Positions 21,974 to 38,100 of a stretch of 64,000 nucleotides of DNA are shown here, one piece after another. The position numbers and the translations under genes were made by a program. The notes beneath the pieces were generated by a model. That model saw only the letters and a program-made list of their open reading frames with translations. It searched no databases and was not told the DNA's origin. Every line of letters starts with the position of its first letter. Within the stretch, counting starts at the first letter, position 1. Source of the DNA: Anaeramoeba flamelloides. Its lineage: Eukaryota > Metamonada > Anaeramoebidae. The stretch is from NCBI GenBank assembly GCA_027625915.1, contig JANTQA010000036.1, positions 677,501 through 741,500 on the forward strand. The letters are read 5' to 3'.

Positions 21974-24900
21974 ACCTGTTCTTGAAATATTACACATCCA
22001 AATAACAGCGCCAAGAGCATATTCTGGATCTTTAGATTTTATCAAACTAGGAAAAGAATCTATAATGTTATGCTTAACCATTGTTTCTAAACCAATATCA
22101 TTTAGTGATAAATATGACATAGATCTATTTAAATAATATTAATATTAAGTGAAATTAAAAGTGATAAATAATTATTTTATTGAAATTAATAATATTTTTT
22201 TTTTCATTTTCGCTTTATTAAAAAAGGTTTCATTTGAATGAAATATAGAGCTGATAATTGTTTTTTTTATATCTTTTATTCCTCTGTAATTTCCCATTTT
22301 GTATTTTTTTTTATTTTCTTTGTTATAATGATTAAATATTCTTCATTATGTTTTGTTTTTTTGATGATGCTTCTAAGAAATATTGAAAATAATAAAAAAA
22401 TTTTTTAAAAGAATTAAAATGAACTGTGAAAAACTTTCTCACAATTTATTTAGTCTAAATATTTCCAAAAAAAGAGGGTAATTTTTTTTTTACATTTCGT
22501 ATAAAATATTCTCTTTGGTAAGTGGTTCTATTCATAAATTGGTGATATCAAATTAAGTGGGATAGTAATACTGATTGAATCAATGCTATGGTATTTATTT
22601 CGAAATCTCTTACTCAAAATATTTACAAAAAATGAAAAAAAAATAAATTTCACTTTTTTTTGTGGAAAAAACAAGAGTACAACCAATTTCAATAAAAATC
22701 GGGCAATATGGAAAGAAGAAAAACGATTTTTTAGAACAATAAAAGAATTGTTATAAAATTTTCCATTCTATTGGAAATTTCGTCGAGATGAAACCTCTTT
22801 GGATATCAATTTTTGTGATCAAAAAGAAAAAAAATAATTACCAATTTTCACTCCCTTGAAAAATATTATATAAAATCGAGATCAGAAACTTTGATTATCT
22901 TCTTTTTAAAGGAATGCCATACAAACAAACAAATTGGATAATTATTAAGAATTTATTAAATGACGATATACAATGATCTTGAGTATTTCAATAGTTTTAT
23001 TAGAATTAAGTTTAATAAAGATACTATTGACAAAAGAACACGTTCAGAAAAGTATAATTGATGCTTCAAAATAAAAAACGTGTTTCTTTGTTATAGAAGA
23101 CCTATACATTAACTGATCAAAGAAATTGACAATAAACTAGAGTTAATATGACATTAATTTCTTCAAGTTCTACTATTAAAAAAGAAATTTTAAAAATGAA
23201 GGATCAAATTAGAAAATTTATCTTGAAAAAATAGGGTATATCTTTGAGAAATAAAATTCTATCAAACAAAATTAAAAAAATTCAAAAAAAATGGGAAAAT
23301 TACAAAAAATTTTGAAAACGAATTTAATTCCTAATTTAAATTTTACTGAAAACTTCAAGGGGTTTACCTTCAAAAGTGATTTAAACTTTGATATACTACT
23401 GGATTAGTGAATTATATGTTACATTGAAACAAGAAGAAAAAAAAGCACGAATTTTATTTTGAAACACGTATTATCGGCTTTTTTTTTTTATTGTCATTTC
23501 TGAGATGGTAAATTACCATCTAAGATGTTTAATGAATTTATTAACAAAAGTAATATATGGCAAATAATTATGGAATAAGTACTACAGCTGTAAATAACAT
23601 CATAAAATTAAAGAAAATTAATATAAGAATATATTTCTTTTTTGGCACGTTTGATGGGGTAAAAAATAAATGAAATTTGATTATAATTTTTAAAGATGAA
23701 TTTCTATAAAAAGTTAGAAAAACAAAAAACCAAGAAGCACTCGGTTAAAAAAAATAAAACAAAATAAAAAAAAAAATAATACAAAATAAAAAAAAATAAA
23801 ATAAAATAAAAAAAAATAAGATGAAGAAATACCTAAATAAGATTTTTCTTGCTGTTTTTGAAAGATTTGAATTGAACAGTTTCCAACCTTTAACTACAAA
23901 ATTTTCATTGACCATTTTATCACGGGATTCTTTGCTCATTGCTAAAGCAGAAAAGATATCGCATAATAATTCTTGTATTTCTCCACTGCTATTGGCAATT
24001 AATGATAAAATGTTTTGGATTGATGATGTTTGAGCCAAGAGAAGTCGATTTACCTCAGATTCAACTAAAGATGAAAAGGCACGCAATACTATATATCTAA
24101 GTTCTTCATCTTTGGTGTTAATAAATGAGCTTAATAATTCAATCCCCCCATTTCCACCAATTTGTATTTGAAAATTCACTTTTATATATATAGAGAGAGA
24201 TATTTAATAGATAGATTTTTAGAAAAAATTGACAAAACATTTAAAAAGAAAATAAGTTTTGGCAAACCAAAAAAAAAAAATGAAAAAATAAAAAATTTTT
24301 TCAGAGGAATTTTCTTTTGTCATTGATCCTTATTTTTAATTATTTTTATTTTATTTTTACCGAAAGAAAATCCAAATGTTTATTTTCTAAAATTTCATCA
24401 AAGATATTTGATAAAAAGGAAGGCAAATTTATTTTAAATTATCTTTAGAAAACTTAAATTCTAAAATTACTATTTAAATATCCAAAATTTTTTATTAATC
24501 AGTAATTGATTGTACATAATAATCTTTCAATTTGTTTATTCGTAAGACATTAATTTACTTTAATTGAAGATATCAAAGTTTATGATCACAATTTTATATG
24601 ATATTTTTTTGGTGTGAAAATTTGAGGTGATTATTTTCTTCTTTTTGATCCATAAAAATTATTTTCCAAAGAGGTTTCATCTCAACTGGAAAATTTTCAA
24701 TAGAATGGAAAACTGTATAACAGTATTTTTTTTGTTGAAAAAATAGTTTGTGCCTTATCATGTTGCCCGTTTTGTTATTGAAATTGGACAATACCTTGTT
24801 TTGTACAAAAATTTGTGTTTTTCATTTTTTTGGATTATTTTGAGTAACATATTGTAAAATCAATATAATTCGGTAGGTCCTGATTCAATCAGTATTAATA

Positions 24901-27419
24901 TTCATCCTGGTCTTGATATTAACAATTTACGAATAGGAATGAATGTAAAGAAAATATTATTTGGAATATACAAAAAAAGTCCCCACTTTTTTTGGAAATA
25001 CCTTGATAAAAAATAAGTATATTTTTAAAGGAAATTTAAGTTAAGTGCATCAAGAGTGTAATTTATACTTCTTCAATAATAATAAAATAAGTGTATTTCA
25101 ACATTATTTTTTAAAAAAATGTGACAAAAAAGTTTTTAAAGATACCTTGTGTATAAAATATTTGACAATTTTAAATCGATCTATTTTTTGAATTGTATTA
25201 ATAACTTTTCTCCCATAATTTTTTTTAAAACAACTTTAAAGTTGACTTTTTACGTTTCGGGAAAAAAAACTGAAACAGGGAAAAAAAGTTCAAGTTGGTT
25301 TTTAATTGGGAACCTTAATAGAACCTGAAAACAAAAAGTAAAAACAATTAAAAGAAGAAACAAATTAACTTCAAATAATAATCCATTATATTATTTTCAA
25401 TACTGTTATTTTCCAATTAATAAATGAAAATTTTTATTTCAATTTCCAAAATGAATATTAATTATTACTACTATAACCAAATTAAGAAGAGTAAAAAATT
25501 TGTCTTAGGGTTCAAGAAGGAAGTTTAATTTATTGCCTAAAAATATCATTTCTAAACGATGTTGTAAAGATCTTTGGATTTTCTTCAAGTTATAAACTAG
25601 AAAAATATTTAGGAATTCTAACTAAAAATTTTCATTTTTTAATTGGAAAATAATAGTAGAATCAACAAACACGATTTACGTCTACTTTCATATCGAAATT
25701 GTTCAAGTGGTTTTGGAGATCTCATAAATAGTCAATTTTTTGAACAAATTTTTAATCATTCTATCAATTAAAGAAAAGACCATAGCAAAAGATCGTATTA
25801 AAAAGAACGGTTAATTGTATTGAATTCTTCATTTTGTCTTTATTTATTTATTCTTTTATTAATTGATCTTACTTTTTGTTTTCAGGTTCTATTAAGGTTC
25901 CCAATTAAAAACCGTGTTTCACTTTTTTTCCCTGTTTAACTTATTTTTCCCAAACGATAAAGTTTAATAATATTAATTCCCAATTTAATAAAAGTCTTTC
26001 TCAAATTGTTTCGACTAAATAAGAGTTATTTGGGATTTCTGTAAAAAATTAGGAGAAAATTTGATTTATTTTCAATTACTGATAAATTGTAATTTATGTT
26101 GTGAAATTTTTACTTCTATTTTCCTTTTTGAAATTATTATGTTCAACCATTGAATAAAGCATTTTATGAAGTCAAGTGATAAGAAACTCTGTAAAATTAG
26201 TTGTTCTTCAAAATATTCTTTGTCTTGGATTGTTTGATAAGAAACAGTTCGAAGATTTCTAAAAATGGAAATTGTATTAAAAATTTTTTGAAATTTATTT
26301 GAATTTATCAGTATAGATAATGATTAAAAAAAAAATTTAATAAAAATAAAAATGTTTTATGTGGTGGATGGTAACTGAGAAATTATTCTTTGTTTTTGGT
26401 ACATTCTGAATTATTTTGAATTTTTTTCCTTATTTCTGTTTGAAGTAACCATTGTGGAAAAATAAGTTAAAACAGGAAAAAAAGTGAAACACGGTTTTTA
26501 GTTGGGAACCTTAATAGAACCTGAAAATGAAAAGTAAGATCATTAAAAAAACAATAAATAAATAAATAAAGACAAAATGAAGTATTCAGCACTACAACAG
26601 TTTTTTTAATACTATCTTTTGATATGGGTTTTTCTTTGATTGATCAATTATTAAAAATTTGTTCAAAAAATTGAAGATTTTTGAGATCTCCAAAACCACA
26701 CCAACAATTTCGATAAGAAAGTAGATTTAAATTGTATTTGTTGGGTTGATGGAAAATAATATAATGGGTTATTATTTGAAGTTAATTGGTTTCTTCTTTT
26801 ATTATTGGTTTTTACTTTGAGTTTTCTGGTTCTATTAAGGTTCCCAATTAAAATCCGTGTTGAACTTTTTTTCCAAAATGGTAATATTTGAAGAATAAAT
26901 TTTCACTTCATTTTCCTTTTCTTTTTTTTTTTTTTACAAATCGATTTTCAAAAGAAATGGATTGAAATTTTTACTTTCTATTTATTTGTTTGTTACTTTT
27001 TTTTTTGTTCTTGTTTGTTCCTTTTTTAGATAGAATATTGGGTGAACAAAGAATCCTAAATAAAGAAATGAAAATTAGATTTCAGAATTGAAAAAATGAA
27101 AATCAGCTGAAAATTTATCCCATTCAATAATCAAATATCAGTAAGATAATCAACTGGTTCTGGGATTTATTATTGGTGGCCATTTCTAAAAGAAAAGGTG
27201 AAGTGTCTAAAATTGAAGGATCTCTGGTTCTTTATTAAAGGTACAATCCAATTTTTTTTCTTTTTTCAGTTGTTGTTCTTTGAAAATCAACAAAAACAAC
27301 GATCGAATTTATCTTTCAAAAGACATACTTTTTGATTTTTTTTTCTTTTGAAATTATATGGGTCATTTTCGTTTTTGTTTGAGAGTCTTGTGGTTTGTCT
27401 GGTTATGAGATCTTTTGTT

Positions 27420-27455
<36 letters not shown>

Positions 27456-28736
27456 ATACCATTTTCATCAGAAACATTCAAAATTAAACCAAAAAGTGTT
27501 CGAACTAATTCGTAATTATCTGAAAAATCATGTACTGCATGTAATAAACTCTTGAATATATTTGTGTTAACAATTAAGGCACTATTTTGTTCTTTAATTA
27601 ATTAAATAAGAAAATACACAAATGAGAAAAATAAGGTGTGTTTGTTAAAGACTATTAAAGTGGTTGTCCATCAAGCTCAAACTGTTTTCTTTTGTTTGAA
27701 AAAAAGAAATTAAAAAGTATTTACTATTTTGGTACACAAAATTTGAAAGTGCTCTCGCAGCGAGTCTGACAGATTCAGGATCTTGTGACGACAAATTTCT
27801 TATTAAGAAATTGACAATTTCAGGCTTTGCAAATTTGTTTTGGTGCTTGGATTTACAACACTCACCAATAAGATCAGATAACAAATCCCTTAGCCTTGAT
27901 TTTTCCATTTTAATGTAATTAATAATCCCTTCCAGAAAATTTTCATTTATCAATTTTATTGAACAGTCGGCTTTAGTTTGTGTTTGTATATTTTTTAAAG
28001 TGGTATGAAAATTAAGAAGTAATTTATTTAAAAAAAGAAAAAGAATGTTTATTGGTGTTTATTTTTTCGGGTGGGAAATAAAAAAGAAAAACATTCTGGC
28101 GTTGGTTGTTGTTTGAAAATGAAAAGGAAATTAAAAACCTTCTTTTGAAAGTTCTAATATTTTGAAGAGGTAAGTTTCTAATTGTGGTGAGTGTTTTTGG
28201 GATTTTGTCAGAAACTCTTTTGTTATTTGAGGAAAATCCATCTTTCTTGAACAAACAAAGATTAAAAATGAAAAAAAATAAAATTTTTCAAAAGACTACA
28301 CTATCAAAAGAGTATAAAAATTGTAGTCACTTTTTTTACTTGTCAATACTTTTTGATTTTTTTAAATTGTTTCCAATATTGGAAGGAATTAGAAGATCAA
28401 AATTCAAAAACTTTTAATTGAAAAGTTTTTACAATTCAAACTTTTAAAAACATTCAATTTATATAACTTTTGAGCTTCTCACTTCTAATAAAAAAGAGTT
28501 TCAAGTTTTTAAAAGCTAACAAATATTTTTCTTTTGAGATAACTTTACTAAATTTCATTAAATACAAAATTTCTCTTTTGTAAATTATTTTTTTTTACCC
28601 TTTTTTTGGCTTACAAAAGTTTGTATCAAGTATTTGAAATTTGAAAAAATATGAAAGAATCTAAGAAACTGAAAAATTAAAGATTACCAGTCTGAAAGTT
28701 CGAAAAAGTCTTGAAAGTATTTATATTGATTGTCAT
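18463..28736 (-). CDS. SmgGDS / RAP1GDS1-like armadillo protein (6 exons)
   Basis: Exons are 28688-28736 (tentative first), 27725-27970, 27460-27591, 23833-24178, 21976-22124 and 18463-19244. All phases match and give 567 residues ending in TAA, against about 607 for animal RAP1GDS1. The protein is all armadillo repeats. The last exon carries ILRNLAIPIINRKK, matching LRNLAIPVINKAK of human SmgGDS, followed by collinear similarity (IISNGGTEVIFQLFASEHD against IVQSGGIKHLVTMATSEHV). Earlier exons align too (SNFVYQN, GLILNVSDEN). SmgGDS proteins bind Rho/Rap-type small GTPases with polybasic tails, acting as chaperone or exchange factor in the cytosol. Dictyostelium darlin is a related protein. 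The first 16 codons are the weakest part: they start at an ATG and join in phase to an AAAG acceptor, but further 5' exons cannot be excluded. Three introns exceed 1.7 kb and carry repeats. Confidence 0.9.
19425..19830 (+). repeat. Dispersed repeat family S, copy 2
   Basis: The sequence from TATCAAAGTTTCTGATCTTG through GAGTAACATATTTTGAAATA matches S copies at 24480-24935 (same strand) and 22490-22990 (inverted). Confidence 0.7.
21030..21600 (+). repeat. Dispersed repeat family Y, copy 1
   Basis: It starts TTTTCCAGTCAAAGAGAACG and ends near GCTACTTTGACAGAAACAAA, collinear with 62650-63190. The 5' block CCAGTCAAAGRGRACC also resembles the end of family U near 48219. Confidence 0.7.
22490..22990 (-). 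repeat. Dispersed repeat family S, copy 3 (inverted)
   Basis: Its reverse complement matches 24480-24935 closely, including the TGATTCAATCAGTATTA-type end at 22565-22585. Together with copies 2 and 4 it puts three S elements within SmgGDS introns. Confidence 0.7.
23028..23485 (+). repeat. Dispersed repeat family R, copy 2
   Basis: It contains TTATAGAAGACCTATACATT, GAAAATTTATCTTGAAAAAA (unoccupied target region) and ACACGTATTAT, collinear with copies 1, 3 and 4. Confidence 0.75.
24480..24935 (+). repeat. Dispersed repeat family S, copy 4
   Basis: This is the longest S copy. An opposite-strand frame at 24594-24791 contains PLWKIIFMDQKEENN and KNII, conserved in part in the inverted copy at 22490-22990 despite stops there. 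That is weak evidence that S derives from a coding transposon. Confidence 0.7.
25253..25956. mobile_element. Element V1: 0.7 kb with about 80-bp inverted ends
   Basis: The left end reads CGTTTCGGGAAAAA, then GGTTTTTAATTGGGAACC and TTAATAGAACCTGAAAAC. The right end is its reverse complement with few differences. The internal sequence shows no intact frame. It shares ends and part of the interior with V2 and with split copy V3. Confidence 0.8.
26448..26882. mobile_element. Element V2: internally deleted relative of V1, opposite orientation
   Basis: The ends (ACCATTGTGG, then GTGAAACACGGTTTTTAG and GGGAACCTTAATAGAACC; mirrored at the right) match V1. At 435 bp it lacks about 270 bp of V1's centre. 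Both lie in SmgGDS intron 3, 0.5 kb apart. Confidence 0.8.
27421..27454. repeat. Poly(A) tract, 34 bases
   Basis: Uninterrupted A-run immediately downstream of an intron donor on the minus strand, so it is a T-run in the pre-mRNA. Confidence 0.95.
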
Positions 28737-28894
28737 ATTCTTGTTGTATCCCAATTTAGTCAATTTTCAGAGTATTTAAGGATGGTGATTCCAAAGGAAA
28801 TTTTCAGACACATTGCGAATAGACCTATCCATTTGGTTGAGTCTTTGGTTTTTTTTCCAATTATTTGTACAAGACTTTTTTAAAAAAATTGGGT

Positions 28895-29975
28895 TTTTAA
28901 GGAAGTAAGTGCATTTTACAATTATTAAAAAATTTTAATTGTGAAAATTAATGAAAAATATTTTTTGAGTGCTCAACAGAGATTGAAACTTTGAAACCAT
29001 AACATCACTCGCTAGTATATTCGTGAATGGAACCTTAATTCAGCGTTGAATCTTTAATTTTTGAATTTTTTGAACATTTTTTTTGATTATATTTTTGGTT
29101 GTATTTAATTAGGTTTTGAATCCAGAAATGTGTTTATACGAACGAATGGATGAAATTAATCAAACAGGAAAACCATGAAAATGAAACCAAAAATACTTGT
29201 ATTTGAATCAAATATTTTCTTTTTGAATACTAAAAACACAAAAGATGATTTTTCTCAATAAATTTCTTGAAATCAAGAGTGAGATAAAAAAAAACAATAA
29301 AAATAAATTTATTAAGATTTGTTTTCTTTATCTTCTTAGTTTGTATAAAGACAAAGTATTTATCACCTTGGATTTCTTGCCCGTTACTCTTTATTATTAT
29401 TTTACCAAATTAATTTTTTACAAATGTGCTTTCAAAATTCTTTTTTCAATTTTTTTTCAAACAATACCAAAATAAAAGAATACCATTTCAAAGATTAAAA
29501 TAAAGGAGTTGAATTCTTGGAATCAAAAAATCAGTTAAAAAAAAATTCAACCCAAAATATTAGGAAAATTTTAGAAAAAATTTCAATCAGATTCAGAAAT
29601 ATTTTTAGTTCTCAATTTAATCGAAAATAAATAATTATCAAACCAAACGGATTTATCAAATAAATCTTTATTTATGATGAATAATTCAATCTGTATCCTA
29701 TTTTTGGAACTCCATACTAGAATTAGATGAATTAAATGAAAATAGGATTTTTAAATTCATTTTTGAAAATTCTTCAGAAATAAAAAATAATTTTGTTCTC
29801 AAATATTTTTCAAACAAAATTATTTTCATAAAGAATTAAAAAAAAAAAAATCAAGAAAAAGTAATTATACCAAATGTTAAAGAGAAGATCAAGAAATAAT
29901 TGTTTTTTATTTATTTTTTCTTCTCTCAATTCCTTTCATTTATTTAAATTCTATTTTTTAGTTGTTATGAAAATA
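28895..29975 (+). repeat. Large dispersed repeat T, copy 1
   Basis: About 1.1 kb is collinear with 32397-33530 on the same strand, with shared blocks such as GAAATGTGTTTATACGA and CTTGGATTTCTTGCCC / CTTGAATTTCTCGCCC. A third copy is inverted at 41385-41900. Identity looks about 75-80%. Nature unknown. Confidence 0.7.
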
Positions 29976-30014
29976 TATATATACTAAACCCCATATCACA
30001 CAAAATTACCCAGC

Positions 30015-30355
30015 CAAAAATGAAAAAGCAACTGTATTTTTAGGAATCTCCAAAACTTAGATTGTTTCGAAATACGAAAAAAAAATAAACTTCGTATTAG
30101 AGCCGAGATTCACAAAAGAAAAGCCTGAACAAACCATAGATTTCAAAAAAAAAAAAATGTTAAAAAATTTTTTGTTCCCTTTTCATTTTAACTTCTGGTG
30201 CAAAATTCTCAATTTCTTAAGGAAATTAAAATTGTTGACAATAAGATTTTTCACTTGTTAATTGTAAATGTATGAATTTCAAAAGAACATACAAATACTA
30301 ACTTTTCTTAATGTTAATTTGAAGTTTCAGTCAGTTTTTTTTTCAAATTTAATAT

Positions 30356-30400
<45 letters not shown>

Positions 30401-30560
30401 AAAAAGCAAAATACAAAAAATTTTACAAACTGAGAAAAAATGAATTTGATCTAATAATCGAAAATTTGTTTTGAAAAGGATATTGTATTAAATAAATTGA
30501 ATTTGTTCTATTTCTTCAATTAAACTGGAATCCTTTGACTGAAAACAAATTAATTTTTGG
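30015..30560 (+). repeat. Dispersed repeat U, copy 1
   Basis: It matches 46930-47450 closely (AATAAACTTCGTATT, AAAAGCCTGAACAAACCAT) and 48180-48690 inverted. An A-run at 30360-30399 lies inside. Confidence 0.75.
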
Positions 30561-31381
30561 TTAAATAATCCTCTCAAGTCTATTCAGCATTAAAAATAGT
30601 GGTTTAAATTTTAGATATTACACATAAAAATCACTAATATGAAAGATTGTATAAGAGCTTGTTTTTTTCTTTTTTTTTTTTTCTTTCTTTACCATTAAAT
30701 TTAATAGAAAGTGATTGGCTTGAGTTGAAAAAAAAAAATTTTTTTTAAATCAGAAACAAATATAGCATCAAATTCTACTATTTTCTTCATCATTATTTAG
30801 CATGCTTTTATATATATATAAAAGCTAATTTATATTTCAGGTTCTTTTTCCAATTTGGATTGACAATACATTAGAAATTGTAAAGATTAGAATAAATAAA
30901 CCAAATAAATAATAAAAAAAAAAAAACATTTTCCTCAATAAAATAACTTTAATCTTTTTACAGGTTTGTAAAATATCAGCTATTTATTTATTATCTGTGA
31001 TAACAGCGAAATGATTATGATTTTAAAAAAAAAATTTATTGATAATATTAGGATTGCCTAAAAGATCATGAAATACTCTAATAAAGTGGTTTAAAATTTA
31101 AGAATTTGGTCTATAGGCATGCTCTGTGGTTATATAGATTAAATTTCAAATAAAATCGGATTTTTAAAAATATAATTGAAAAAATAGGTATTTGAGTATT
31201 GGTAATACTAACGATTTATTGTTTTTTGATTTATTTTTAATTATTAAATAAATTCTCAATTTTGTGATATTTTTATTTAAAGTAAATAAAAAGTTATTTA
31301 TCAAATTATCCAAAAATGAAAAAGAAAAAAAATAATTTAGTGGATAGGAAAAAAAAAAAATAATTCAAGAATTAATAACCC

Positions 31382-35747
<4,366 letters not shown>

Positions 35748-36119
35748 TTAATTTGTCTTGTTTTCTCAAACTTTATCAAGGAGGAGGTTTTCAAATTTTT
35801 TTGGAAGAAAGAATAAGTTTAATGGTCTGAGATGAGTTGGATTTTGAAAAGATTTTTAATATGTTTATTGGTTTTGTTAACTTTTTTATCGGAAATAACT
35901 TTAATTGAAGATACTCTTGTTTGCTTTGGTAATGGTTCTTTGTGTGTTGAGAAAAAATTGTCTTACTTTTCTACTTCAAAAATGAACTTTTAGAATCGAT
36001 TTTGAAAATAACTCTGAGTGATTTTTGTCTTGTTCAGATAACTTTTGGATCCTTTAATAATATACCAATAGAATTATTAATGTACACTAGGTATTTTACA
36101 AAAACAACTGAGTTAAATA

Positions 36120-36315
36120 AACAGAGAAGAGCAATTCAATACATAATTTGAAATTATAATTGAACAATTAAGAAAAAAATGAAACTGGTAAAAACAGTGA
36201 TAAAGAATAATTTAATTAGGAACCTTACTGAAAATCAATGAACAAAAAGATTTAAATTAACTTCACAAAATCTATTAATTATATTCTTTTAAATCAAATA
36301 AAGAAAAATAATTAA
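36120..36315. mobile_element. Element V3, left part
   Basis: GAAACTGGTAAAAACAGTG, TTTAATTAGGAACCTTACTG and AAATTAACTTCAC correspond to the left end of V1. The matching right part is at 37871-38100, displaced by later insertions. Confidence 0.55.
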
Positions 36316-36321
36316 TACTGT

Positions 36322-36990
36322 ACTCAAAATAATACTTGTAGAAAAGTTTAATGTTTGTTTCAAAAAAAAAGGGTGTTTTTTTTGTTATAGAAGACCTACA
36401 CATTAAGAGATCACAGAAATTGACAATAAACCCAGAGCAAATATGGTATTGGTTTCAGAAAGTTTTATTATATAAAATAAATTTGAAAAATAAAGAATCA
36501 AATTGGAAAATTTATCTTAAGGCACTAATCTCTATTAAATTTTTTTAAACCCACATTTAATCGAGATTGAGAAAATTTTATGTTAATTACTTGGATTTGG
36601 AAACACTCCATTTATTTTCAATATTAAACATATTTCTAGATCATGAATCCTTGTTTAGAAATTGGTCAAAAAAAATAATAATAAAGACTAGTCCTTTAAA
36701 AAAGAGTTAAAATCTTGATAGAATTTTTTACCAATCAAAAATAGAAAAAAAAAAACTGAAAATTTTGAGAAAAAATTGTGATTAATTATCAAAAATTTGA
36801 AAACGAATTTCATTCCAAATTAAAAAATTACTTGAAATATAAATTCCTTTACCTTCAAAATTGATTTGAACTAAGGTATACTACTGGGTTGTGAATTTGA
36901 TATTCCCTCGAAACAAGAAGAAAAAAAAAGTATGGATTATATTTTAAAACACGGATTATTGTTGTAGGGCATAAATAATTTTCATCACTA
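36322..36990 (+). repeat. Dispersed repeat family R, copy 3 (interrupted)
   Basis: It is collinear with copies 1 and 2 but split by a 175-bp MITE at its AATTTATCTTAA site. A plus-strand frame from 36351 contains INPEQIWYWFQKV, which superficially resembles homeodomain helix 3. Other copies do not keep it open. Confidence 0.75.
36517..36699. mobile_element. piggyBac-like MITE (TTAA target), copy 1
   Basis: The body, 36521-36695 (175 bp), is flanked by TTAA at 36517-36520 and 36696-36699. The ends are inverted repeats (GGCACTAATCTCTATTA and TAATAAAGACTAGTCCT). It interrupts repeat R exactly where copies 1 and 2 have a single TTAA or TTGA. The second copy is at 40978-41156. The TTAA duplication is the piggyBac hallmark; no transposase is nearby. 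Confidence 0.88.
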
Positions 36991-36992
36991 AT

Positions 36993-37870
36993 GTAGTGAA
37001 AAAAATACTAAACATGAAAAATATACCTGGCAAGATTTTTGATTGTTAAAATTAGTAAAATTGTTGTGTAATTGCAAATATTATAAATTAAAATCTATTT
37101 ATTACAGTCAGTTTCAAATTTAAGAACAAAAAAATCTCAAATTTGGGCACAAAATTTGGAATTTTTTTTTTTACAAATTATTTTTACTAGAATCTGAATT
37201 TTGTGCCTTAATTTGAGATTTTTATTTTACCTTAATTTTCGTTGCAAGTTTGTGTCTTAAAAGTGGAACTGACTGTAAAGAAACAAATATTTTAAATTAT
37301 AACTTCCATACTTATTAGGATGAAGATTAATTAAATTACACTTGTTCAAAACAGTATCCAATCTTTTAAAAATCAAAAAAAAATAATCATTTTCAAAACT
37401 CATAACAAACCAATATAAAATTTTATTGTTTTTCAAAATAAATAAATACACTTTGGCTATCAAAAATATACTTGGATTTTCTAAAGACATCCTACTTTAA
37501 TATAAACTCCATTTCAAAATAATTGGCCCATAAAAAATAAATTTTGAAAATAAATATTTTTATAAATTGTAGTTTTCTATTATAATATAAAAATTACTAT
37601 TTTAATATCCAGTTCTATACAAAAGAGGTATTTTTTTTTCATCTAAATATAAAATAAATAAAAAAATAAATAAATAAATAAAAATTGGGCGATTTATTAT
37701 GAAATTTAGTTAACTTGAAGTAGGTTTATTACGAGGTATATAAAAATTTTGGAAATTCATAAAAAGTATTTGATTAATAATATTTGCAATTACACAACAA
37801 TTTTACTAATATTAACAATTAAAAATCTTATCTAGTATATTTTTTTCATGTTTGGTATTGTTTTCGCTAC
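36993..37870. mobile_element. Element N: 0.88 kb with about 90-bp inverted ends
   Basis: The left end is GTAGTGAAAAAAATACTAAA, followed by ACATGAAAAATATACC and TTTGATTGTTAAAATTAGTA. The right end at 37779-37870 is the reverse complement with few changes. MITE M2 is inserted inside. No coding capacity is seen. Confidence 0.75.
37103..37277. mobile_element. MITE family M, copy 2
   Basis: The body, 37105-37275, begins CAGTCAGTTTCA and ends AAAGTGGAACTGACTG, with TA at both sides. The left arm is partly deleted relative to copies 1 and 3. It lies inside element N. Confidence 0.85.
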
Positions 37871-38100
37871 TCGAAATTTGAAAAAAATTTTCCCGAAATA
37901 TCCAATATGTGATTATGTAGATCTCATAAGTAGTCACTTTTTCCAACATATTATTAATAATTGATAGATCAATCAAAGAAAAAAAACCCTAAAAAAAAGA
38001 AAGTAACAGAAAAACTGTTATTGTACTGAATACTCCATTTTGTCTTTTTTTTTTTTTTTCTTTAATTAATTGATCTTACTTTAATTTTATTTAAAAGGCT
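37871..38100. mobile_element. Element V3, right part
   Basis: TAGATCTCATAAGTAGTCAC, ATTGTACTGAATACTCC and TTAATTAATTGATCTTACTT match V1 at about 25710-25875. Confidence 0.55.

Larger units (their letters stand above)
19245..21975 (-). other. Intron 5 of the SmgGDS gene
   Basis: This 2731-bp intron runs from GTAATT to ATAG. It contains repeat S copy 2 and repeat Y copy 1, and begins after the donor with a T-rich run (complement of 21921-21970). A slightly less AT-rich patch at 20135-20260 shows no usable exon. Confidence 0.8.
22125..23832 (-). other. Intron 4 of the SmgGDS gene
   Basis: This 1708-bp intron runs from GTATTT to ATAG. It is occupied by S copy 3 (inverted) and R copy 2, with a run of AAAATAAA units beside the donor at 23755-23820. 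Confidence 0.8.
24179..27459 (-). other. Intron 3 of the SmgGDS gene
   Basis: This 3281-bp intron runs from GTATGT to AAAG. It carries S copy 4, elements V1 and V2, and a poly(A) run (poly(T) on the transcript strand) directly behind its donor. Confidence 0.85.
28737..31381. other. Intergenic between SmgGDS (5') and Rab2 (3')
   Basis: It is filled by repeat T copy 1 and repeat U copy 1. The open frames at 28024-28254 and 28184-28417, just inside SmgGDS intron 1, and at 29245-29475 have no motif and are not called. Confidence 0.5.

Noticed and set aside
28024-28254. 76-codon minus-strand frame as a possible first exon of SmgGDS
   Set aside because: No donor in the required phase joins it to the acceptor at 27970; the short exon at 28688-28736 does fit.
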